Shown: one piece after another, positions 1 to 7,020 of the stretch | Position numbering within the stretch: position 1 is the stretch's first letter | How the letters are laid out: every line of letters begins with the position of its first letter | NCBI GenBank assembly: GCA_045590935.1 | Contig: JAZNSA010000099.1 | Span: 1 to 15,833, forward strand | Source of the DNA: CAKSHP01 sp045590935 | Lineage (GTDB): Bacteria; Bacillota; Clostridia; UBA1381; UMGS1253 | DNA length: 15,833 nucleotides | Direction of reading: 5' to 3' | Program-made: the position numbers and the translations under genes | Notes under the pieces: generated by a model | What the model saw: only the letters and a program-made list of their open reading frames with translations | What the model was told of the DNA's origin: nothing | Database searches by the model: none

Positions 1-2539
1 ATTCAGCTATAACAATAACTCTGACTCTTCCGCCGCTTTCGTCCTTTTTATCATAGTACGCAGAAATTATTTTATTTTTTTTAATTCCTACGGCATCCGA
101 AATATCACACACATCAAATGTATAGCCCTCGCTCATACTTCCGCTTCTTTTGTATACAACAGCCCTGTCGCTTATCGTATGCACGCTCTTTCCAATAACC
201 TTTGTCTGAGTTATTTCAGTTATATTTTCAATCTGGGATAGCTTAATTAAATTTTCTATCGAATTTCCAACAACCGACATTCCAACGCCTACGCCAATTC
301 CCAATCCTCCCAGACCGACTATATCCGTCTGAAACTCGGCATTTTTTGAAACAATTTTAAACCCGGAAATAACGCTTCCCGATTCGCTGTTTCTTTTTAT
401 TAATTTATTTATAACTCCATATTCCCACGTATCGCCTGTTAGATTCTTTAAAATTAACTCGCTTATTTCACCATTGTCGTTCTTTGAAACGTAGCACACA
501 TCTCCTTCATTTATATATACTCCGTCTAACCTTTGAGGAAACACGCTTGCATAAGCCGCAGTTTTATTCTCATCTGACGTTCTGATATCAAGAATTTTAA
601 TATCCTCAGCAAAGCTTTGGCTTCCTATTTTTCTTTTCTTATAATCAACCTTGCCATAAACGCTGCCCGAAGAATCATACCCTGTAACAATTGCCTTTCC
701 GTCGCTTATTACAACCTTAACAACTCTGTTTATATAGTCCTTATAATTTTTCTTAGCTGTATATTCAACATTTTCGCCATTTGGCAAAACCATTTTAACA
801 TAAAACGATGTGTATATCGTATTATCCTCTTTTGTATATGTGCCTGAACCCGTTTCAATCAAATACCCAAAAACGCTTGAATTGTAATTGTCATTTTCAA
901 TAACATCTGCAATTTCATCATTTTTTCCAAGCACAACGGTTAGCGTATCGCCAAAGGCTATATCTCCCTTTGAGGAAAGCTTGTTAAACGCCTCTATCCC
1001 CTCAAGTGCATACGTTTTTCCCGAAATAACAACGCTCGTCGGCATATCCTTATTTGGAATTGCTTTCTCATATACTCCTGTAACTGTTTTATAATATGCC
1101 AAAACAAGATTTAAATCCTTACAATAGTACAAAATATCATTTGTTCCTATATCCTCTTTTGTTGCCTTAGCCCCATTCCTTATTATTGAAACATCGTCAT
1201 CATCAACTCCAAATTTATCCTGCCACGCACCAATGCTTGCAGAAACAGGTCCAACAATATTTCCTTCCTCAAACTTCGCAAAGTCAACCTGTCCGTCAGT
1301 TTTAAAGCTCAAATATAAAATATCACCCATTTCAAGCTGACCCTTAATGCTTGAATATGTCATTTTAGAAGCGTCCTTATAAACTGCGGTGCTATCTGCG
1401 ATATTATAGGTTATAAGCTCGCCATCCTTCGAAAAAACAATATCATTATTAACTACCGAATACACAACATACTTTACAAACTCAACCTCTTCAACTCCAT
1501 AAACATTTGACTTATCCTCTAAAATCGCATAATCAACAAACCCATCCTCCGTATAAATCAAAGAAAATTTATCTCCTTTATTAACGGATAGTGAGTATAA
1601 GTTTTTATATAAATATTGTTGTTTGCCATAATACACGCTCAAATTCTCATCAATGGAAAACACTTTTCCATCAAGCATAAGCCCTCCTCCAATAGTATCC
1701 GAAACGTTATAGGTAACCTTTTTTTGTCCCGATGGAATAAGGCAGATTGCAGTTTTATTTTTTTTAACAACCAAATCTCCCCTAAGTCCAATATCCTCTT
1801 TATTCATACCATCTCCAAGCTCAAAAACTCCCGCAGATGTATAAATGTTTTTTGCACCTATGCTCGTGTCCTGTTCATAACCAGCAATCAAAACAGTATC
1901 ATCTAAAATACTGTAACCAAGACTTTGTATATAATCCGTATTTCCCTTGGGCGCTGTGGTTTTTAGCATATTGTAAACAAGATTTGCAACATCATAGCGT
2001 GTCAACTTCTTTCCTGCATACACGTCAATTTCATCATTCAAATCAATATTTTTTGCCAGTGCAACGGGTCCGTCGGGCCACGCAGGCCCTATATCTGCGC
2101 TTTCATAACCCAAAAGCCTCAAAAAAACATTCACTGCTTCCTCATATAAAACAGTATCATTCGGCTTAAATGTTCCGTCGGGATATCCCGAAAAAATCTT
2201 ATTCGTAACCCCTGTGTAAACATAAGCGGCTGCCCAATTATCTCCCTTCACGTCGGGAAAAACCGTCATTTTAAGATTAGGAACAACAAAATCTCTGTAT
2301 GCCGAAGCCATAACGGCTATTTTCGTAAATTCCGCTCTTGATACATAATCGGAATATCTCATATTCCCGTCAGGGTCGCCCTGCATAATCTCAAGCTCCG
2401 ACAAAATTGTTTTAATTGCCTCTAAGCGCTCACTGTCAATATTTGCTTTATTGCTTTCCTCTGCATATACACTCGGCGCAACCGACACACTAATACAAAT
2501 GCAAATCAAAAGTGCAATAGCTTTTTTTAGTTTATTCAT
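1..2539 (-). CDS. SLH-domain surface protein, partial (3' end beyond window)
   Basis: Secreted, cell-wall-anchored protein; 846 codons are visible and the frame is still open at base 1. Residues 1-26 form a signal peptide: basic MNKLKK, a hydrophobic core, and a likely cut after VYA. Three SLH modules follow at about 41-85, 92-145 and 150-195. Landmarks are SRAEFTKIAVMA in the first, FPDV...W...GYPDGTFKPN in the second and LTRYDVANLVYNML in the third. SLH triplets normally bind pyruvylated secondary cell-wall polymer. The rest looks beta-rich, with a recurring GD...DG.V/I motif (residues 320-699) and a Gly-rich stretch at 741-759. The ATG has a GGAGGG site (2546-2551) six bases away. It lies 15 bases after the permease gene, so it is probably co-transcribed with the exporter. 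The function of the C-terminal part is not recognised. Confidence 0.9.
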   Translation of the reverse strand, partial: MNKLKKAIALLICICISVSVAPSVYAEESNKANIDSERLEAIKTILSELEIMQGDPDGNMRYSDYVSRAEFTKIAVMASAYRDFVVPNLKMTVFPDVKGDNWAAAYVYTGVTNKIFSGYPDGTFKPNDTVLYEEAVNVFLRLLGYESADIGPAWPDGPVALAKNIDLNDEIDVYAGKKLTRYDVANLVYNMLKTTAPKGNTDYIQSLGYSILDDTVLIAGYEQDTSIGAKNIYTSAGVFELGDGMNKEDIGLRGDLVVKKNKTAICLIPSGQKKVTYNVSDTIGGGLMLDGKVFSIDENLSVYYGKQQYLYKNLYSLSVNKGDKFSLIYTEDGFVDYAILEDKSNVYGVEEVEFVKYVVYSVVNNDIVFSKDGELITYNIADSTAVYKDASKMTYSSIKGQLEMGDILYLSFKTDGQVDFAKFEEGNIVGPVSASIGAWQDKFGVDDDDVSIIRNGAKATKEDIGTNDILYYCKDLNLVLAYYKTVTGVYEKAIPNKDMPTSVVISGKTYALEGIEAFNKLSSKGDIAFGDTLTVVLGKNDEIADVIENDNYNSSVFGYLIETGSGTYTKEDNTIYTSFYVKMVLPNGENVEYTAKKNYKDYINRVVKVVISDGKAIVTGYDSSGSVYGKVDYKKRKIGSQSFAEDIKILDIRTSDENKTAAYASVFPQRLDGVYINEGDVCYVSKNDNGEISELILKNLTGDTWEYGVINKLIKRNSESGSVISGFKIVSKNAEFQTDIVGLGGLGIGVGVGMSVVGNSIENLIKLSQIENITEITQTKVIGKSVHTISDRAVVYKRSGSMSEGYTFDVCDISDAVGIKKNKIISAYYDKKDESGGRVRVIVIAE

Positions 2540-2554
2540 CTCATACCCTCCAAA

Positions 2555-3730
2555 TTAATCATATCTCAAAGCATCTATAGGATTAAGCTTTGCGGCTTTA
2601 TTCGCCGGCAAAAATCCAAACAAAATTCCAATAAAAATTGAAATTCCCGCCGACATCGCAACCGCTCCAACCGAAGGAATAGCCGTTATTCCAAGCATAT
2701 TTCCAAACGAGTATGATGCAATCGTACCAAGAACAATGCCCAAAACTCCTCCAATGCCACTTACAGTTCCCGCCTCAATAACAAATTGGCTCATTATGTC
2801 TTTTCTCTTTGCACCTAACGACTTTCTTATTCCGATTTCTCTCGTTCTCTCCGTTACCGACACAAGCATAATATTCATTATTCCTATTCCGCCAACCAAA
2901 AGAGATATTCCCGCTATTGCAACAAGCATCATCTTCATTTTTGAAACAACATCATTAACAACGTCTAAAATCTCTTTCATATTGGTAACAGTAAAATAAT
3001 CGCTATCTCCAAGGCATTTTAACAAAAAAGCTTCCAGCTTTTCAGATGCTATATCAACTGTTTGCTCATCCTTCGCCCCAACAGTATAAGAGCTTATGAT
3101 ATTGCTTCCCGAAAATTTCTTTGCCGTTGTATATGGAATATATATGCAGTTATCAGCTGTGGCTTGCTTAGACTCCGCCTTTTCTTCCATTACGCCAATA
3201 ACATTAAATGTATATCCGTTTACATTAATTGTTTTTCCAACTGCATCCTCTCTTCCGAAAACCTCATTTTTTATGTACGTTCCGATAACGCAAACATTAC
3301 TCTTATAATTAACCTCGCCATAGCTTAAAAATCTTCCGTCTGTAACAACAAGCTTTTTTATCGAATCGTATTCTTCGCTGACTCCCGTCAGCGTTGTCGA
3401 AACAGAATCATTTCCAATTTTTACAGTTCCCGAAACATTAACGCTTGGCGAAACTCCGCTAAAAACATCCTTATTCTCAGAAACAAACTTATACATCTGC
3501 TCGGCTTCAACCTTCTTTTGCCCGCTTCTATCCGTTACTGATACGGTAATAGATGAAGTTCCAAAGCTTTCAAACTGCTTTGTCATCTCCCCCGTCATAC
3601 CATCAACAATACTAACCAGAATTATAACTGCGGCAACACCGATTATTATACCAAGCATCGTTAAAAAGGAGCGCATCTTATTTGTTACTATGCTAAAAAA
3701 AGCAAGCTTAAATGATTTTAATATGCTCAT
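2555..3730 (-). CDS. MacB/FtsX-type ABC transporter permease
   Basis: Membrane subunit of a MacAB-like exporter, 391 aa, without a fused ATPase. TM1 is about 24-44. An extracytoplasmic MacB core domain spans about 45-265. TM2 is about 268-292, followed by the family hallmark ERTREIGIRKSLGAKRKDI (294-312). TM3 is about 321-345 and TM4 about 354-374, and the C-terminus ends AAKLNPIDALRYD, as in MacB permeases. This family (MacB, LolCE, B. subtilis YknZ) couples ATP hydrolysis in the cytoplasm to shape changes outside the membrane rather than forming a classic channel. The ATG overlaps the stop of the ATPase gene (ATGA), so the two are translationally coupled and likely form the transporter together. 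The physiological substrate cannot be read from the sequence. Confidence 0.93.
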   Translation of the reverse strand: MSILKSFKLAFFSIVTNKMRSFLTMLGIIIGVAAVIILVSIVDGMTGEMTKQFESFGTSSITVSVTDRSGQKKVEAEQMYKFVSENKDVFSGVSPSVNVSGTVKIGNDSVSTTLTGVSEEYDSIKKLVVTDGRFLSYGEVNYKSNVCVIGTYIKNEVFGREDAVGKTINVNGYTFNVIGVMEEKAESKQATADNCIYIPYTTAKKFSGSNIISSYTVGAKDEQTVDIASEKLEAFLLKCLGDSDYFTVTNMKEILDVVNDVVSKMKMMLVAIAGISLLVGGIGIMNIMLVSVTERTREIGIRKSLGAKRKDIMSQFVIEAGTVSGIGGVLGIVLGTIASYSFGNMLGITAIPSVGAVAMSAGISIFIGILFGFLPANKAAKLNPIDALRYD

Positions 3731-4554
3731 TTTTTACTTTCTCCTTCCCTTTCAGGGAGAAATTTCTTTTCACTATAATCCCTTTTAGCTTGATTATTTT
3801 TCCTACGCCCATCTGCATCCTCATCCCTTTGCACAGTTGCATTAACATTACTATCCGCTTCAACATTAGACTTTCCACTCTCACTGTCATAAATAAGCCT
3901 TCCGTCATGCACACGGATAATTCTCTTTGCCTGTTCTGCAAGCGAATTATCGTGCGTAATAAGCACAATCGTATTACCCTCAGAGTTTAACCTTTTCAAA
4001 AACTCCATAACCTCTTTTCCCGTTTTTGAATCCAATGCACCCGTCGGCTCATCTGCCAGAATAACGCTCGGTTCTCCCGCCAAGGCTCTTGCGATAGAAA
4101 CTCTCTGCTGCTGACCACCCGAAAGCTGCGACGGTAAATTTTTATACTTATCCGCAAGCCCTACTCTCTCAAGCGCACTTAGTGCACGCTTTTTCTGCTC
4201 TGATTCACGAACTCCCGCATACATAAGCGGAAGCTCAACATTTTCAAGCACGCTAAGCTTAGGTATCAAATTATATTGCTGAAAAATAAAGCCAAGCATT
4301 TTATTTCTTATTGTGGCAAGCTCATCTTCGCTCATATCCGAAACATCCTGACCATTCAGAAAATATTTTCCTGAGGTTGGAATATCAAGACATCCTATAA
4401 TATTCATCATTGTAGATTTTCCGCTTCCCGACTGCCCAACTATTGCAACAAATTCTCCCTTATCAATCCTCATCGATACTCCGTCAACCGCCCTGACCTC
4501 AGTATCGCCCATTTGGTATATTTTATATATATCCTTAAATTCAATAAGTGCCAT
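3727..4554 (-). CDS. MacB/LolD-type ABC transporter ATP-binding protein
   Basis: Cytoplasmic ATPase of the exporter, 275 aa. Visible motifs are Walker A GQSGSGKS (40-47), Q-loop FQQ (91-93), signature LSGGQQQR (144-151), Walker B VILADEP (164-170) and switch His201 in THD. The family core ends near residue 223. About 50 further residues (225-275) are hydrophilic and rich in Asp, Glu, Lys, Arg and Asn, which is longer than the usual 220-235 aa. The tail has no recognised domain. The Shine-Dalgarno sequence is weak (AAAGG about 14 bases before the ATG), so translation may be modest. The gene begins 48 bases after the adaptor stop and overlaps the permease gene by 4 bases. Confidence 0.95.
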   Translation of the reverse strand: MALIEFKDIYKIYQMGDTEVRAVDGVSMRIDKGEFVAIVGQSGSGKSTMMNIIGCLDIPTSGKYFLNGQDVSDMSEDELATIRNKMLGFIFQQYNLIPKLSVLENVELPLMYAGVRESEQKKRALSALERVGLADKYKNLPSQLSGGQQQRVSIARALAGEPSVILADEPTGALDSKTGKEVMEFLKRLNSEGNTIVLITHDNSLAEQAKRIIRVHDGRLIYDSESGKSNVEADSNVNATVQRDEDADGRRKNNQAKRDYSEKKFLPEREGESKK

Positions 4555-4602
4555 TTATAAATCACAAACCTTTCAAAGTAATATTTTTTCTAAAACAGCC
4601 TC

Positions 4603-6264
4603 TTATCTTGAATTTTTTCCCATGCTCATTCCGCCATGCATTCCGCCCGACGGCATCGACATACCTCCGCCTCCCATTCCGCCGTGCATTCCGCCCATAG
4701 CAGAAGGCATTTCTTCATTTTTCTCAGTTGAAACAATATTTATAACCTTAACAATATCGCCCTCATTTAAACCGCTCTTTATTTCAACAAATTCTCCGTC
4801 TGATACTCCAAGCTCAACCTTTACCGTTCTGAAGCCTTCAGGAGCTTTGTCGTCGTCGCTTTGCTTATCGCCCTTAACATAAACCGTTCCTCCCCTGTTT
4901 ACCGCACTTATCGGAACGGAAATCGCATCTTTAACCTCTGAAACATTAATAACAGCCTCGATATTCATTCCCGGCAGAAGTGCATCATCAAATTCAGCTA
5001 TTTCAACCGTTACAGGATAAGTTGTTATTCCGTTATTCGTTGCTCCAACAACGCTCACATTTGTTACAACTCCAAAATATTTCTTTCCTTCAACAGCCTC
5101 CGCCGTTATCTCAACATTTTGCCCAACCTCAACGCTGTTGATATCCGTTTCATCAATCGATATATCAAATGTCAAAGAAGACATATCATAAATTATTGCA
5201 AGACTTTCCGTCGATGCCTTTGTAGTATCAAGAGTATCTCCTGTTTTATAATTTTTTTCAATAACAGTTCCCGAAATAGGAGCCTTAACAGTATAGTTGT
5301 CAACGCTGTCCTGTGCCCTTTCGTATGCTAACTCAGAATCTTTTAAAGAAAATCTTGCATTGTCAACCGCATCGGATAACGCTTCATTTTCCAAAACTGC
5401 AATTTTTTTCCCTTTCCCTATGTAATCTCCCTCGGAAACATATACATCCAAAACATCTCCGGCAACCTTGCTTGTTATATTTTTTTCTGTTATGTACTCA
5501 AATTTTCCAACATTATTGCAATACATTCCATCTATTTGAACAGTTGCCTCATCCTCTACAGTAAGCGCCCCAGGATTTTCAATTCTTACCGTAACGTCCT
5601 TCAAGCTTATGTGTGAGCTCGAAAAATACGGACTGCTCATAACTTCTCTTACAACTCCGCTAACAGTAGTACCGCTGTTTGCAATGCTGACAAGTGCCGT
5701 CTGTCCAACAAAAATATTATTTGCATCCTCTTCAACAAAAGGAACTGTAACATCAAGCTTAGTATCATCGTAAATTCTTGCAATAACTTGATTAGGACTA
5801 ACGCTATCCCCTTTTTTTATGCTTAAATTTGAAACCTTACCTGAATAATTTGAAGTAATAATTAAATCATCTAAATCCTCAACAGCGTTGTTATAAGAAT
5901 TTTTTGAACGTTGCAAAGAGTTTTCAGCTCCCGTCAGATTTTTTTCAGTATCCGATGCATCAATCTTATATAAAATATCATCCTTGCTTACAATATCGCC
6001 TTTTTCAAAGCCTGCATAAATTATATCGCCGCTCACAAGCGCATTAATCTCGTACGAATCCTTTGGGCAAATAACAGATTTTCCGCTTATTGACCTTACA
6101 ATGCTTCGTTTTTGAACAGTTGCTTCGCTTTCAATTACGCTAACCTCATCTACGGCTTTTTTCGCCCCTTGCCTAACAAAAAACATAACAACAGCCAAAA
6201 TAGCCAACGCTATTCCAACAATGGTCAAAACTTTTTTTCTTGTCAGCTTTCTTTCCTTTTTCAT
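4603..6264 (-). CDS. MacA/HlyD-type membrane-fusion adaptor, apparently duplicated
   Basis: Extracytoplasmic adaptor of the ABC exporter, 553 aa, longer than the roughly 350-420 aa usual for MacA/YknX relatives. A signal anchor lies at 12-31. Residues about 68-250 hold a lipoyl-type half (ALVSGDIIYAGFEKGDIV), a short coil (105-133), a second lipoyl half (SGKVSNLSIKKGDSV, 141-155) and a beta-barrel. Residues about 258-440 repeat that order: VAGDVLDVYVSEGDYI, coil 295-322, SGTVIEKNYKTGDTL (331-345) and a barrel (IDETDINSVEVGQNVEI). A membrane-proximal domain follows to about 512 (LPGMNIEAVINV, VPISAV, GLNEGDIV). The tail 523-550 is Met/Gly/His-rich. The start has AAGGAG nine bases upstream. It is first in the operon. 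Adaptor identity is secure; the duplication is read by eye. Confidence 0.92.
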   Translation of the reverse strand: MKKERKLTRKKVLTIVGIALAILAVVMFFVRQGAKKAVDEVSVIESEATVQKRSIVRSISGKSVICPKDSYEINALVSGDIIYAGFEKGDIVSKDDILYKIDASDTEKNLTGAENSLQRSKNSYNNAVEDLDDLIITSNYSGKVSNLSIKKGDSVSPNQVIARIYDDTKLDVTVPFVEEDANNIFVGQTALVSIANSGTTVSGVVREVMSSPYFSSSHISLKDVTVRIENPGALTVEDEATVQIDGMYCNNVGKFEYITEKNITSKVAGDVLDVYVSEGDYIGKGKKIAVLENEALSDAVDNARFSLKDSELAYERAQDSVDNYTVKAPISGTVIEKNYKTGDTLDTTKASTESLAIIYDMSSLTFDISIDETDINSVEVGQNVEITAEAVEGKKYFGVVTNVSVVGATNNGITTYPVTVEIAEFDDALLPGMNIEAVINVSEVKDAISVPISAVNRGGTVYVKGDKQSDDDKAPEGFRTVKVELGVSDGEFVEIKSGLNEGDIVKVINIVSTEKNEEMPSAMGGMHGGMGGGGMSMPSGGMHGGMSMGKNSR

Positions 6265-6318
6265 AGCAATATACTCCTTATTTTGAAAATCATTTTTACA
6301 TATAAATCACAAGATAAT

Positions 6319-6347
6319 ATTATACTCTTAAAACGGCTCATATTCAA
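6319..6347 (-). promoter_or_regulatory. Promoter of the exporter/SLH operon
   Basis: On the minus strand TTGAAT (6347-6342) and TATAAT (6324-6319) are separated by exactly 17 bases. This is a near-consensus vegetative sigma promoter, about 55 bases upstream of the adaptor ATG. No other comparable promoter was seen between the four genes. Confidence 0.75.
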
Positions 6348-6478
6348 GCTTTTTTCTGTAAATATTTTGTTACTTTACAATTAATTCGCAAATACTCACA
6401 AAAACTCAAACCTATCTTGCAATAAATTGTATAAAACATATATTTTTCACATAATTTAATTTTTTTTACAAAAAAAGC

Positions 6479-6507
6479 TTGATTTTTCCCAAATAATGTG
6501 CTACAAT
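6479..6507 (+). promoter_or_regulatory. rplS promoter
   Basis: TTGATT (6479-6484) and TACAAT (6502-6507) are separated by 17 bases. Transcription should start near 6514, giving a leader of roughly 65 bases. The promoter is divergent from the exporter-operon promoter about 130 bases to its left. Confidence 0.7.
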
Positions 6508-6513
6508 ATCTGA

Positions 6514-6571
6514 GTATGCGGATGGTCCTCTGCCAATTTACGCCGGCATGAACATCTATGAAGGAAGGAGG
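6514..6571 (+). promoter_or_regulatory. Structured rplS leader, candidate L19 autoregulatory RNA
   Basis: The leader can form a nested hairpin. The outer stem is GATG (6521-6524) with CATC (6553-6556), and the inner stem is TGCC (6531-6534) with GGCA (6545-6548), separated by an internal loop. The ribosome binding site GGAAGGAGG (6563-6571) lies directly 3' of the structure. Firmicutes are known to have L19 leaders that bind the protein and repress rplS. The match here is by position and fold only, without a covariance search. Confidence 0.45.
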
Positions 6572-6579
6572 CAAATAAA

Positions 6580-6921
6580 ATGGATATGATTAAAGTTTTA
6601 ACTGAAAGTCAGTTGAGAAATGATTTACCTCAGCTTAACATCGGTGATACTCTTAAGGTTTACTTCAAGGTAATCGAGGGTACCCGTGAAAGAATTCAGA
6701 TGTTTGAAGGTACGCTTATTAACAAAAGCGGAAGTGGTATCTCCGAAACATTTACTGTAACACGTGTTTCTTACGGTGTAGGCCTAGAAAGAACTTTCCC
6801 TGTAAATTCTCCTAAAATCGATAAGATTGAGATTTCAAGAAAGGGTAAAGTTAGAAGAGCTAAGCTATACTATCTCCGTGATAGAGTTGGTAAGAGCGCT
6901 AAAGTAAAAGAGCTTATCTGA
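6580..6921 (+). CDS. rplS: 50S ribosomal protein L19
   Basis: L19 lies at the 30S-50S interface of the ribosome and contributes to intersubunit bridges. The 113 aa length is normal for the family (about 115). Recognisable blocks are PQLNIGDTLKVYFKVIEGTR (15-34), ERIQMFEGTLI (36-46), ETFTVTRVSYGVGLERTFP (56-74) and the basic C-terminus RKGKVRRAKLYYLRDRVGKSAK. The ATG follows GGAAGGAGG by eight bases; a second ATG two codons later is less well placed. The usual upstream partners rpsP, rimM and trmD are absent and rplS has its own promoter. lepB follows in the usual order. Confidence 0.98.
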   Translation: MDMIKVLTESQLRNDLPQLNIGDTLKVYFKVIEGTRERIQMFEGTLINKSGSGISETFTVTRVSYGVGLERTFPVNSPKIDKIEISRKGKVRRAKLYYLRDRVGKSAKVKELI

Positions 6922-6929
6922 TTTCTTTA

Positions 6930-6953
6930 AAAAGGGACTTAAATGTCCCTTTT
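6930..6953 (+). terminator. Weak terminator or attenuator after rplS
   Basis: A 9-bp stem, AAAAGGGAC (6930-6938) with GTCCCTTTT (6945-6953), closes a six-base loop TTAAAT nine bases after the rplS stop. The following sequence is only moderately T-rich (ATGTTAT), so termination may be partial. A separate promoter for lepB follows immediately. Confidence 0.6.
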
Positions 6954-6956
6954 ATG

Positions 6957-6985
6957 TTATCAAAAAACGAATTTATTCGTATAAT
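6957..6985 (+). promoter_or_regulatory. Probable lepB promoter with internal palindrome
   Basis: TATAAT (6980-6985) is a perfect -10, with a poor -35 TTATCA (6957-6962) 17 bases upstream. Between them ACGAAT (6967-6972) and ATTCGT (6975-6980) form an inverted repeat with a two-base centre, which could be an operator. The start codon is about 35 bases downstream. Confidence 0.5.
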
Positions 6986-7020
6986 ATATATGATTACTAT
7001 TTGTAAAGGAAGTGTTTTTC

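Noticed and set aside
617..5564. Plus-strand open frames of 68-110 codons across the exporter/SLH operon
   Set aside because: They lie opposite strong minus-strand genes, lack ribosome binding sites and resemble no family; they are antisense shadows.
6344..6574. Minus-strand frame of 76 codons between the divergent promoters
   Set aside because: It covers the rplS promoter and leader, has no convincing ribosome binding site and reads like random AT-rich sequence.
7012..7020. GTG start for lepB
   Set aside because: The Shine-Dalgarno AAAGGA ends two bases before it; the TTG at 7021 has proper spacing.
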